From Glutamicibacter sp002979865 (GTDB lineage Bacteria > Actinomycetota > Actinomycetes > Actinomycetales > Micrococcaceae): a stretch of 64,000 nucleotides of DNA. Positions 8,400-16,987 of this stretch are shown here, piece by piece. The position numbers were made by a program, and so were the translations under genes. A model generated the notes under the pieces. The model was not told the origin of the DNA. It did no database searches and worked only from the letters and a program-made list of their open reading frames with translations. The first letter of the stretch is position 1. Each line of letters begins with the position of its first letter. The DNA lies in the NCBI RefSeq assembly GCF_050030965.1, contig NZ_CP188297.1:124001-188000 (forward strand), written 5' to 3'.

Positions 8400-8622
8400 C
8401 AAGGCACCGAGTCCTGGGTTCACCCCGGGTCCCGAGGATTCATGCTCCCGCGCCTGCCCGGAAATAGCTCCTTGACTCGAACTTCCAAGCTCCCCGCCGC
8501 GCACGGCCAGCACTTCTTCGCCGGCATCCGGTGGCGGCACCTGATCACCGCGCAGAACTCGGAATGCTGGATATTTCCCGCAGCCCCCTTGCAATCGGGC
8601 GCCATTGGGCAAGACTTGGACT

Positions 8623-9285
8623 ATGGCAACAGGCAGAAGCACAGTGTTCGAAAACCGCAGCCATGCCGGCGCCGCGCTGGGCATGAAGCTGTCCACCCTG
8701 CTGCCCGCCGGCGAGTACACCGTGCTGGGTTTGCTGCGCGGCGGAGTGCCCATCGCTCATGAAGTGGCCAAGGCCCTCGGGGCCACCCTGGGCGCGGTGG
8801 CAGTGCGCAAGCTCGGGGTGCCCCGCAATCCCGAACTGGCATTCGGCGCCATGGCCCGGTACGGGACTGGCAGCGCTCGCCACATCAACGAGGCGATCTA
8901 CCGCCGGGCTCCGCAGTATTTCGGCAAGGACGAACTCGAATCCCTGGAACGCGGTACCGGTGCCGACCTGCGGGCCCTGGCCGGCACCTTCAAGGACTAC
9001 TGCCCCGATCTGGCCGGGCGCGACCTGCTGCTCTGCGATGACGGAATGGCCACGGGCGCCACGATGAAGGCCGCGCTGGATCTTATCCAGGGCCTGGCTC
9101 CCGCCTCCATCACGCTGGCAGTTCCGGTGGCTTCGCCTGGAACGGCTGCCGAATTGGCACCCCGGGTCAATGGCATCTGCCAACTGCTCACCCCGGAAAA
9201 TTTCACTGCCGTCGGAGCCTTCTACGAGGACTTCGGGCAAGTGGGCCAGGACCAGGTCCTGGAAATGCTGCGCTCCGCGCGGTGA
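8623..9285 (+). CDS. Phosphoribosyltransferase-fold protein
   Basis: The type I phosphoribosyltransferase fold is shown by 'LLLCDDGMATGATMKAA', the PRPP-binding loop with two consecutive acidic residues, and by 'VLGLLRGGVPIAHEVA' near the N-terminus. The 220-residue length and the 'AVRKLGVPRNPELAFGA' segment match the group of predicted phosphoribosyltransferases often annotated only generically. The substrate base is not evident and a true transferase activity is not certain. ATG 8623 is preferred to TTG 8605. No operon partner is obvious. Confidence 0.75.
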   Translation: MATGRSTVFENRSHAGAALGMKLSTLLPAGEYTVLGLLRGGVPIAHEVAKALGATLGAVAVRKLGVPRNPELAFGAMARYGTGSARHINEAIYRRAPQYFGKDELESLERGTGADLRALAGTFKDYCPDLAGRDLLLCDDGMATGATMKAALDLIQGLAPASITLAVPVASPGTAAELAPRVNGICQLLTPENFTAVGAFYEDFGQVGQDQVLEMLRSAR

Positions 9286-9464
9286 GGTCCCAGGACCGCA
9301 GCCCGGGACATTGCGTCCAAGTTCCGGGTTAGCCGGTGGCACCGGTCAGCTTCACGACCGAACACATCCAGCCCCGCACGGGCAAGGGCCGGCAAGGAGG
9401 AATCCAGCGTCATTCCCCGCTCCCGGCTCCAATTGCGCTTGCCGGTCCTGCTGCCCCGGTGATC

Positions 9465-10685
9465 TCACCCCTGGTGCGCCGAAACCGTTACCGGGCGCCA
9501 CGAGGCAAATGCCAGCACCGTACCGACCACTCCGATGCCGACCAGGACCAGAGCCGCACCCCACAGGCCGATCGAAGCGCCCAGGGCGCCGGCCACCGGA
9601 TAGGTCAGCAAGAAGCATGCATGGGACAAGGAAAATTGCGCGGCAAAAACACCGGGGCGGTTTTGCTCGGTGCTGTTGCGGCGCAGCAGCCTCGACGAGG
9701 GCGTGAGGATAGTTGCGGTCGCCGCACCCAGGGCCAGCCACAGGCCAAGGAGCCCGGCCCATTGGCCAGAACCCTCGCCCCAGCCGATCACAGCGGCACC
9801 GACGAACAGCAGCAGCGGCATCATCACGGCGCCGGCGAGCATCACGCTGCGGTCTTCGAATCGCTCCAGCAACCCCGGCATGCCCAGTGCCACCGCCATC
9901 GAACCTGCACCGTATGCTCCGAGCAGCAGCGCCACATCCACGTGCGAGCGGCCCAGATCCCCCTTCACCAGCACCACTGTGTTGACGATGACCATGGCGG
10001 AGATCGCGGCGACCACCAGATTCAGCGCCATCAGGCTGCGCAGTTCCCGTGCCGCCCAGAATGCCCGGGTTCCCCCGGTGAGGCGATGGAAGAAGAGCGA
10101 CTTCTGGGGCGGCGGGATCGCCGGGAAGCGCGTCGCGGCAACAAGCAGAGCAGACGCGGCAAAGCCGAGCACGGTCCCGGCGAAGAGGTTGTGGTAGCTG
10201 GTGACGGTCAGCAGCGCGGCCGCCAGCATCGGGCTGGCCAACGACTCCATGTCATAGGCCAGCCGCGACAGCGACAAGGCCCGGGTGTAATCCCGCTCAT
10301 CGGGCAGGATCGAGGGAATGACCGCTTGGAACGCGGGGGTGAAGGTCGCCGATGCTGATTGCAGTACGAAAATCAGCACATAGATCTGCCACGCTTCGCT
10401 GGCGAATGGGAGGCAGAGCGCCACTAGTCCACGAATGATGTTGGACCCGATGAGCACGGGTTTGCGCGGAATATGGGAAACCAGGGCATTGGCCACAGGA
10501 GCAACGGCCACATAGGCGACCATCTTCACAGTCAAAGCCAGCCCAAGCACTAATCCCGCGTTGCTGCCGGCAATATCGAAAGCCAGCAGGCCCAGGGCAA
10601 CGGTAAGCAGGCCCGTGCCCAGCAGCGCAATCATCTGGGCGCTGAAAAGCTTGGCGTACGCCTGGTCCCTGAGTACTGCGAGCAT
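9465..10685 (-). CDS. MFS transporter, DHA1-like efflux protein
   Basis: This 406-residue protein has about 12 membrane helices of the major facilitator type, with an antiporter-like N-terminal half ('LRDQAYAKLFSAQMIALLG'; 'HIPRKPVLIGSNIIRG' between helices 2 and 3) and a central hydrophilic loop near residues 195-215. It starts 27 bases after the ArsR-type regulator stop on the same strand, with GGGAG before the ATG. An ArsR-MFS pair usually means metal- or drug-responsive export; the substrate cannot be read from sequence. Confidence 0.8.
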   Translation of the reverse strand: MLAVLRDQAYAKLFSAQMIALLGTGLLTVALGLLAFDIAGSNAGLVLGLALTVKMVAYVAVAPVANALVSHIPRKPVLIGSNIIRGLVALCLPFASEAWQIYVLIFVLQSASATFTPAFQAVIPSILPDERDYTRALSLSRLAYDMESLASPMLAAALLTVTSYHNLFAGTVLGFAASALLVAATRFPAIPPPQKSLFFHRLTGGTRAFWAARELRSLMALNLVVAAISAMVIVNTVVLVKGDLGRSHVDVALLLGAYGAGSMAVALGMPGLLERFEDRSVMLAGAVMMPLLLFVGAAVIGWGEGSGQWAGLLGLWLALGAATATILTPSSRLLRRNSTEQNRPGVFAAQFSLSHACFLLTYPVAGALGASIGLWGAALVLVGIGVVGTVLAFASWRPVTVSAHQG

Positions 10686-10712
10686 CTTTGCCGACTCCCG
10701 TATCTTTTGCCG

Positions 10713-11078
10713 CTAGCCTTGCGGGGCTTCGTGGTGCAGCGGCAGCTGTCCGTTGGATACCGAATGCTCCGCCTGCTTGATCGCTTCGCTGACCAGACGC
10801 GCCGGGTGCTCATCGGTGAGGCTGTACAGGACCTTGGTTCCGTCCTGGCGCGTGGTCACCATGCGCGCCATGCGCAAACGGGCCAGGTGCTGGGATACCC
10901 CCGAAGGGCTCTTCTCGACCAGCTCCGCGAGCGCGTTGACCGAGAGCTCACCGGCACGGCGCAGATGCAGCACAATCCGGATCCGGGTGGCATCGGACAG
11001 CAAGCCGAAGACTTTCGCGGCCAGCTCCACGAAATCCGAGGAAGGATCCGGAGCATAAATCTTATTATCTGCATGCAT
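10713..11078 (-). CDS. ArsR/SmtB family regulator
   Basis: This 121-residue winged-helix repressor carries the ArsR core 'LLSDATRIRIVLHLRRAGEL', 'SVNALAELVEKSPSGVSQHLARLR' and the beta-wing 'RQDGTKVLYSL'. Histidines near both ends (MHADNK... and ...LPLHHEAPQ) could bind metal, as in NmtR- or KmtR-type sensors, but no cysteine pair is present. ATG 11078 has no Shine-Dalgarno sequence, so translation may be leaderless. It probably represses itself and the downstream exporter. Confidence 0.85.
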   Translation of the reverse strand: MHADNKIYAPDPSSDFVELAAKVFGLLSDATRIRIVLHLRRAGELSVNALAELVEKSPSGVSQHLARLRMARMVTTRQDGTKVLYSLTDEHPARLVSEAIKQAEHSVSNGQLPLHHEAPQG

Positions 11079-11079
11079 G

Positions 11080-11093
11080 CTAATAGACTAATA
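11080..11093. promoter_or_regulatory. Tandem CTAATA repeat at the arsR-type promoter
   Basis: CTAATA-GA-CTAATA directly precedes the regulator start codon. On the minus strand it reads TATTAG twice, so it may serve as both a -10 element and an operator half-site. Confidence 0.35.
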
Positions 11094-11161
11094 CTCTCGC
11101 CCGGTATTGCCTAGGGCACACCGGAAATATTCCGCGTCCGACTGGAACTAGAATTGGAGCC

Positions 11162-12802
11162 ATGACTGCAACGCTCGTGGCCAAGGACCTGACTGGCGGC
11201 CACGCCCACCGAACCCTCTTCTCGAATCTGAACTTCACCGCCGCACCCGGTGATGTCTACGGCGTAGTGGGTGCCAACGGCGCTGGCAAGTCCACATTGC
11301 TCTCGCTGCTTGCCGGGGCCGCGGCCCCGCAGGCCGGAACGGTGAGCACCGCCCCGGATTCTGCGTTCATCGGCTGGATGCCCCAGGAACACGACCGCGT
11401 TCCAGGTGAAACCATCACCGCGTATTTGGCCCGCCGCACCGGTTGCGCCGCCGCCACCACCGCCATGGAATCCACCGCCGAAGAACTTGGCAGCGGCAAG
11501 CCCGGTGCGGATGACGCCTACACTGCTGCATTCGACCACTGGATGGCCTGTGGCGCCATGGATCTGGAAGACCGCATCCCCGAGGTGCTGGCCAAGCTCG
11601 GCTTCACCCTCCCGGTAGAAACCGAGATGACTGCCCTGTCCGGCGGCCAGGTAGCCCGCGTGGCTCTGGCAGCCCTGCTGCTCTCCCGCTTCGATGCGGT
11701 GCTGCTCGATGAACCGACCAATGATCTCGATCTCGAGGGCCTGGAGCATTTGGAGCATTTCATCAATTCCCTGCGCGCGCCGGTGATCCTGGTATCGCAT
11801 GACCGCGAGTTCCTCTCCCGCTGCACCACCGGCATCATCGAATTGGACCTGGCCCAGAACCAGGTAGCCACCTATGAAGGCGGCTACGACTCGTACCTTG
11901 CCGAACGGGCCATCAACCGCACCCATGCCCGTGAGGCCTACGAGCAGTTCGAGAACCAGAAAGCCGATCTGGTCTCCCGCGCCCGCACCCAGCGCGAATG
12001 GTCCTCGCAAGGCGTGCGCAACGCCATGCGCAAGGCGCCGGACAACGACAAGATCCGCCGCCGGGCCAACTCCGAGTCCTCGGAAAAGCAGGCCGCCAAG
12101 GTGCGCCAGATGGAATCGCGCATCGCCCGGCTCGACGAAGTGGCCGAACCGCGCAAGGAATGGGTCCTGCAGTTCTCCATCGCCGCGGCTGAGCGCGGGT
12201 CCTCGGTGATGTGCACGCTCAACGAGGCCTCGGTATCCCACGGGGACTACGCTTTCGGACCGGTTTCGGTGCAGGTCAACGCCGGGGACCGGATTGGCAT
12301 CACCGGCCCGAACGGAGCAGGCAAGTCGACCTTGCTGAACCTGCTGCTGGGCAAGCTGGCCCCGCACAGCGGCTCGGCATCCCTGGGCAGTTCGGTGAAT
12401 ATCGGAGAAATCGACCAGGCGCGCACCCAGCTGCCCGGCGACCTGCCACTGGGCGAAGCCTTCGAACTGGAAGTGCCCGAGTACTCCGCCGCGGAGGTGC
12501 GCACCCTGCTTGCCAAGTTCGGCTTGAAGGCCGACCAGTCCTCGGCCCTGGTGGATTCGCTCTCCCCCGGCGAGCGAACCCGCGCATCCATGGCGCTGCT
12601 CCAGGCCCGCGGGGTGAACCTGCTGGTGCTCGATGAGCCGACCAACCACCTGGACGTGCCGGCCATTGAACAGCTCGAGGAAGCCCTGGAAGCGTACACC
12701 GGAGCACTGCTGCTGGTCACCCATGATCGGCGGCTGCTGGAGAATGTGCGCCTGGACGCTCGATGGGAAGTTGCACAGGGCCAACTAACTGCCCATTTCT
12801 AG
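11162..12802 (+). CDS. ABC-F family ATPase
   Basis: The 546-residue protein has two ABC ATPase domains and no membrane segment. Domain 1 has Walker A GANGAGKST (37-45), signature LSGGQVARVALAALL and Walker B 'VLLDEPTNDLD'. A charged linker follows (about 245-330, rich in Arg, Glu and Gln), then domain 2 with GPNGAGKST, the altered signature LSPGERTRA and 'LLVLDEPTNHLD'. ABC-F proteins act on the ribosome as translation factors or antibiotic-protection proteins rather than as transporters. The subfamily is not clear from reading alone. GGAG precedes ATG 11162. It is likely monocistronic. Confidence 0.9.
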   Translation: MTATLVAKDLTGGHAHRTLFSNLNFTAAPGDVYGVVGANGAGKSTLLSLLAGAAAPQAGTVSTAPDSAFIGWMPQEHDRVPGETITAYLARRTGCAAATTAMESTAEELGSGKPGADDAYTAAFDHWMACGAMDLEDRIPEVLAKLGFTLPVETEMTALSGGQVARVALAALLLSRFDAVLLDEPTNDLDLEGLEHLEHFINSLRAPVILVSHDREFLSRCTTGIIELDLAQNQVATYEGGYDSYLAERAINRTHAREAYEQFENQKADLVSRARTQREWSSQGVRNAMRKAPDNDKIRRRANSESSEKQAAKVRQMESRIARLDEVAEPRKEWVLQFSIAAAERGSSVMCTLNEASVSHGDYAFGPVSVQVNAGDRIGITGPNGAGKSTLLNLLLGKLAPHSGSASLGSSVNIGEIDQARTQLPGDLPLGEAFELEVPEYSAAEVRTLLAKFGLKADQSSALVDSLSPGERTRASMALLQARGVNLLVLDEPTNHLDVPAIEQLEEALEAYTGALLLVTHDRRLLENVRLDARWEVAQGQLTAHF

Positions 12803-12928
12803 GCCTCACTTGGGCACTTATTGCACTGGCAAGTTCACAGCTATCCAACGTAGGATTGGCACTATGGGAGCCGAGTTTTTCAGTTCTTTCGACTGCGAGG
12901 TCGACGCCTAGTACCCAAGGATATTTTC

Positions 12929-14029
12929 TTGAGCAGCACTGCAACACTCCATCCCCAAGGGCCAACGGTCAAGCCGGGCGATCCCAAGAGCTTCTTCCAC
13001 GTCAAGAAGCTGGTCACCGAAGCTGGACTGGTCGGCCGCCGCCGCGGGCACTATCTCGGGTTGGGCATCGTGCTGACGGTGCTGCTAGCCGGCACCGTTA
13101 CCGGTTTCATCCTCCTGGGCGACAGCTGGTTCCAGTTGCTGATGGCCGCAGCCTTGGGCCTGCTGCTCACCCAATTCGCGTTCCTGGCGCACGAGGCGGC
13201 ACACCGCCAGATCCTGGCTTCGCACAAGCGCAATGACAAGCTGGGCCAGTTCCTGGCCAATATCGTCGTGGGCATCAGCTACCAGTGGTGGATGAACAAG
13301 CACAACAAGCACCACGCCACCCCCAATACCGTGGGCAAGGATCCGGACATCGAGTGGGACACCATCTCCTTCCAGACCGAGGACGCCAAACGCCAGCGCG
13401 GCCTGCTCAAGTGGATCACCAACCGCCAGGGCTACCTGTTCTTCCCGCTGCTCACCCTTGAGGGCTTGAACCTGCATATGCATTCGATCAAGTACCTGTT
13501 CAAGGCCGGCCGGGTCAAGAACCGCAAGCGCGAGATGACCGGCATTGCACTGCGCATCGCCATCTACCTGGCGATCGTGTTCTACTTCCTGCCAGTGGGC
13601 ATGGCTTTCGCCTTCCTCGGCGTGCAGCTGGCAGTCTTCGGCGTCTACATGGGTGCCTCCTTCGCCCCGAACCACAAGGGCATGCCGATGGTTCCCCAGG
13701 ACGCCCGCATCGACTTCTTCTCCCGCCAGGTACTGACCGGACGCAATGTCATGGCCAAGTCCAGCTGGGGAAACCGCGTGCTCGCCCACGTCTACGGCGG
13801 ATTGAACTACCAGGTAGAGCACCACCTGTTCCCGTCCATGCCGCGCGCCAACCTGGCCGGCGTCTCGCGCATCGTGCGCCAGTACTGCGACGAGCACCAG
13901 GTGCCGTACACCGTGGCCAGTGTCCGCGAATCCTACGCGCAGGTGATCACCTACCTGAACAAGGTCGGACTATCGGCCCGGGATCCATTCGAGTGCCCGA
14001 TGATCTCCGGATACCGCGTCAGCGCATAG
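12929..14029 (+). CDS. Membrane fatty acyl desaturase
   Basis: This di-iron integral membrane desaturase has the three His boxes HEAAH (88-92), HNKHH (125-129) and QVEHH (295-299). It inserts a double bond in acyl chains using O2 and reducing equivalents. The QxxHH third box is typical of front-end and DesA3-like acyl-CoA or acyl-lipid desaturases. Hydrophobic segments lie near 42-65, 68-88 and 180-225. There is no fused cytochrome b5 or ferredoxin domain, so an external reductase is needed. The start is TTG 12929 with AAGGA eight bases upstream. Such genes are often cold-induced; nothing here shows that directly. Confidence 0.85.
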   Translation: MSSTATLHPQGPTVKPGDPKSFFHVKKLVTEAGLVGRRRGHYLGLGIVLTVLLAGTVTGFILLGDSWFQLLMAAALGLLLTQFAFLAHEAAHRQILASHKRNDKLGQFLANIVVGISYQWWMNKHNKHHATPNTVGKDPDIEWDTISFQTEDAKRQRGLLKWITNRQGYLFFPLLTLEGLNLHMHSIKYLFKAGRVKNRKREMTGIALRIAIYLAIVFYFLPVGMAFAFLGVQLAVFGVYMGASFAPNHKGMPMVPQDARIDFFSRQVLTGRNVMAKSSWGNRVLAHVYGGLNYQVEHHLFPSMPRANLAGVSRIVRQYCDEHQVPYTVASVRESYAQVITYLNKVGLSARDPFECPMISGYRVSA

Positions 14030-14045
14030 TTCAGGCTGAAGCAGC

Positions 14046-14093
14046 AAAGAGCTAGGATCCCTTGCCACCAAAGGCAAGGGTTCCTAGCTCTTT
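14046..14093. terminator. Bidirectional terminator overlapping the end of the META-lipoprotein gene
   Basis: Arms AAAGAGCTAGGATCCCTTGCC and its near-perfect complement flank a short loop and end in a T-run on each strand. It serves the convergent desaturase and lipoprotein genes, and the last codons of the latter lie within the stem. Confidence 0.85.
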
Positions 14094-14468
14094 CCCGTCT
14101 GCGTCAAGGACAAGCATCTTTTCGCCGTCCTCCAGCTTGGCGGAGGCAGCGCGCGAGAGCCAGTCATCCACGCCTTCGCAGAACATCTTGGTCGAGGCGA
14201 GCGCGGCGAATTCCAGGTCTTCGGATGCGCTCCAGGTGCCGGCGAGGCGGTTGCAGCCATCGCTGCCGGTGATCTTGCCGTCTTCGGCAAGCTCCAGCCA
14301 CGGCTGGCCTTGCTCCTTGCTGCCCCACCAGCCGACCGGATCCTGGAGTATCACGCTGGTCTCGCTTTCAGTTGGCTGGCTGGCGCCCGGCTCGCCCGGG
14401 GTCGCCCCGCAGGCGGCAACGCCAAAAGCCAAAGACAGTGCCGCGGTGCGCAGGAAGAATCGCTTCAT
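14052..14468 (-). CDS. Small META-domain-like lipoprotein
   Basis: From ATG 14468 (preceded by GGGGGAT) the 138-residue product begins with a lipoprotein signal: MKRFF, a hydrophobic run and the lipobox VAAC at about residue 20. It is therefore probably anchored outside the cell membrane. The rest resembles a META/HslJ-like beta domain ('WLELAEDGKITGSDGCNRLAG', 'TKMFCEGV'), a fold found in secreted heat-shock and motility-related proteins. Two Cys residues in the domain could form a disulfide. The biochemical role is unknown. The upstream DHA2 exporter stops 45 bases away on the same strand, so the two may be co-transcribed. Confidence 0.75.
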   Translation of the reverse strand: MKRFFLRTAALSLAFGVAACGATPGEPGASQPTESETSVILQDPVGWWGSKEQGQPWLELAEDGKITGSDGCNRLAGTWSASEDLEFAALASTKMFCEGVDDWLSRAASAKLEDGEKMLVLDADGKELGTLAFGGKGS

Positions 14469-14513
14469 ATCCCCCAGCCTAGGTCTTCGGCCCACCCGCT
14501 GGCCAGTACCGGA

Positions 14514-16070
14514 TTACGGCTGGGAGTCTACTGGCTGGGTAGGCTCCTTCGGCCCGACAACCTCGATTGCCCCGGTCACCGTACGCTGCACGCCGGTGCT
14601 GACGGGAACGACTTCTTCGGCAACTGGCTTGCTGCGGGCAGCATGGCTATGGCGCAGATCAAGGATACCGACCAGCAAGGTGGCCAGGACCAAGAGGGAA
14701 ATGGCAGCGAATGAGAGCGCCATGGCGATCGAGTACCCGGCTACGTGGTTCATGCCGTAGAAGACAGCGGTAATCACCGCAATGCCCACCGCAGTGCCCA
14801 CGCGCTGGGAAGTCTGCATCAAGCCGCCGGCGCTGCCGGAGTTGGCCACGGGAACTTCCATGAGGGTCAGCGCCTGGTTAGGCGAAATAATGAAGCCCTG
14901 GGCTACGCCGATGAAGGCCAGCGAAAGCAGCATCCACCAGATGCTCAGCAGCCCGCGATCCTCCAGGACCACCACGGCAATGGTGGCCAGCAGGCCGAAC
15001 AGGGCGCTGAGAATGCCGCCAATGACCATTTTTCGCCCCACGGTCATGACATAGCGTCCGGCGATGTCGGAGCTGAAAGCGGAGAGCAGGGCCGCGGGAA
15101 GACAGATCAGCCCTGCCTGCAGGGCACTGAAGCCCTGGGATTGCTGGACGTAAATGGCCACCAGTACCCAGACGCTGGAAACACCCATGAAGTACAGGCC
15201 AGCGATGAGCGTGCCGTTGGTGAAGCTGCGGATCTTGAACAGGGCCAATTCCACCATTGGTTCGCGCCCGAGCTTCTTGTACTTCTTCTCCCACCAGACC
15301 CAGAGCACCATGACCAGCACTGCCAAGGCCAGCAGCGACCAGAGCCATGGGGTTTCGCGACCCTGGACGAATGGCAGGAGCAGGGCGAAAATGCCAACCG
15401 CCAGCAGGAGGCCGCCAACCGGGTCCAGATCCACCTTGCCCGCTGGCTTGTTGAACAGCGGCTTGGGCAGCCACAGGAGCGCCAGGACAATGGCCAGCAC
15501 GCCGACCGGGACGTTGATCAAGAACGTTGCGCGCCAGCCGGCGTCTTCTCCAAACCAGTTGATCAGCAATCCGCCCAGCACCGGCCCAATAGCTACCGAG
15601 AAGCCGACGGCGGTGCCCAGCAGCCCGTAGGCCCGGCCACGGGCCGCGCCACGGAAGTGCTGCTGGATCATGCCCATCACTTGGGGGTTGAGCAGGCCCG
15701 AGCCAACGCCCATGATGAAGCGGGCAATGTTCAATACCAGTGGATCCGCGGCCAGCCCTGCGAGGATGCTGGCGGCTGTGAAGATCGCCAAACCCGCCAC
15801 GAACATCACGCCACGGCCCAGCAGGTCGCCGGCGCGTCCGGCAGCAACCAGAACCACGCCGAAGGTCAGCGCATATCCGGCCAATACCCACTGCAGGTCC
15901 GATTCGGTGGCATGCAGGGTGGAACCGATGGCAGGAAGAACCACGTTGACGATGCTGACCGAAACCAGCGACATGAACATCGCTGCCAGCAGCACGCCCA
16001 GCAATCGCCATCGCGCTCCGGCCGAGAGTTCTTCGGCAATTGGTACCGGATGCGGCTTGCTCTGGGACAT
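14514..16070 (-). CDS. DHA2-type MFS drug exporter (EmrB/QacA family)
   Basis: The 518 residues and about 14 hydrophobic segments fit the DHA2 family of H+/drug antiporters. The 'AIGSTLHATESDLQWVLAGY' segment, motif A-like 'RAGDLLGRGVMFVAGL' and motif C-like 'GFSVAIGPVLGGLLINWFG' are all present. The N-terminal tail is short and cytoplasmic. The C-terminus has a ~45-residue hydrophilic tail of low complexity. A TetR regulator lies 98 bases upstream on the same strand, the usual arrangement for drug-inducible efflux. The specific compounds are not predictable. Confidence 0.85.
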   Translation of the reverse strand: MSQSKPHPVPIAEELSAGARWRLLGVLLAAMFMSLVSVSIVNVVLPAIGSTLHATESDLQWVLAGYALTFGVVLVAAGRAGDLLGRGVMFVAGLAIFTAASILAGLAADPLVLNIARFIMGVGSGLLNPQVMGMIQQHFRGAARGRAYGLLGTAVGFSVAIGPVLGGLLINWFGEDAGWRATFLINVPVGVLAIVLALLWLPKPLFNKPAGKVDLDPVGGLLLAVGIFALLLPFVQGRETPWLWSLLALAVLVMVLWVWWEKKYKKLGREPMVELALFKIRSFTNGTLIAGLYFMGVSSVWVLVAIYVQQSQGFSALQAGLICLPAALLSAFSSDIAGRYVMTVGRKMVIGGILSALFGLLATIAVVVLEDRGLLSIWWMLLSLAFIGVAQGFIISPNQALTLMEVPVANSGSAGGLMQTSQRVGTAVGIAVITAVFYGMNHVAGYSIAMALSFAAISLLVLATLLVGILDLRHSHAARSKPVAEEVVPVSTGVQRTVTGAIEVVGPKEPTQPVDSQP

Positions 16071-16168
16071 GGGCCAACTTTCAAACGAATTCGAGGCCGC
16101 ACAATCCTGCGGTCCTTCAACCTACAGCGTTGGCCAGCTGGCTAATATTCCCTGTCGAAGTGCTTATT

Positions 16169-16924
16169 TCATTCTTTGCGGTCTTCGGCGGCCCGGTTGA
16201 GCTCGAGCATCTGCGCAATGGCCAGCAACCGCAACTCGACGACTTCCCCGAAAAGGTCATCGCTGTCTTGCTGCGGCAGCTCGAGCGCTTGGCGTGCCAG
16301 CGGTGTCGGAACTTCCGGGTAGGCGTCAAGCAATTGGACCGGCACCAGCGAGCTCACGTAGTCCGGGCTGTCCTTCGAGCGGCGGTCATAGTAGTAATCC
16401 ACATGCATCACGAAACCCAGGACATCCCGTTCCAGGGCGCGGACCATGGCCACTGCCTGCTTGAGCGTCAGGCCGATATCCACGAAGAAGGCGAGGATCC
16501 GTTCCATCAATTCATTGCGGAACGGGCCGGGCTCCACCTTGAGCTTTTCGTCGAGCGTCAATTGCGAGGCCCGGGGGTAGGCCCGGTAGGCCCGGCGCGT
16601 CGCGTTGTACGCTTCGGTCACCCCGAGCTTCCAGTCGTTGCAGTCGAACTCGATCAGCGGATTGATCGAGATGAAGCGCCCCACCGCCAGGTTGATGACT
16701 TCTTGGCGATCCGCCACGTAGTTGTACAACGCCCGCGGGGTGACATTGAATTCGGCCGCAAGACGGTGCATGGTCAGCGCGTCGTAGCCCTCGGCACCGG
16801 CGATTTCCAGAGCCTTCTGGGCCAGCTGCTCTTTGCTCAGGGACTGGAATTCAGAGTCCTTGCGCGGGCGCCCGCGACCACGTTTTGTCGGTTCAGGAGA
16901 GGAATTTTCCTTATTCTCGGCCAT
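16169..16924 (-). CDS. TetR family regulator with basic N-terminal extension
   Basis: The 251-residue protein has an N-terminal basic 'RGRGRPRK' patch (about 14-21) resembling an AT-hook. A TetR helix-turn-helix follows (about 30-77: 'LTMHRLAAEFNVTPRALYNYV'), then a large TetR_C-type ligand domain. The DHA2 exporter is directly downstream, so this is probably its ligand-released repressor. Upstream of ATG 16924 a TATATC hexamer sits about 8 bases from the start with no ribosome site, suggesting a leaderless or very short-leader mRNA. Confidence 0.85.
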   Translation of the reverse strand: MAENKENSSPEPTKRGRGRPRKDSEFQSLSKEQLAQKALEIAGAEGYDALTMHRLAAEFNVTPRALYNYVADRQEVINLAVGRFISINPLIEFDCNDWKLGVTEAYNATRRAYRAYPRASQLTLDEKLKVEPGPFRNELMERILAFFVDIGLTLKQAVAMVRALERDVLGFVMHVDYYYDRRSKDSPDYVSSLVPVQLLDAYPEVPTPLARQALELPQQDSDDLFGEVVELRLLAIAQMLELNRAAEDRKE

Positions 16925-16987
16925 GTCACGAGGATATACGCATTTTCTCTGTAAATTCCCATTAAGCGCCTACAAGTATTGAAACTC

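Noticed and set aside
11111..12784. 557-residue open frame antisense to the ABC-F gene
   Set aside because: It mirrors the ABC-F gene in the opposite strand, has no domain and arises from GC-rich codon bias.
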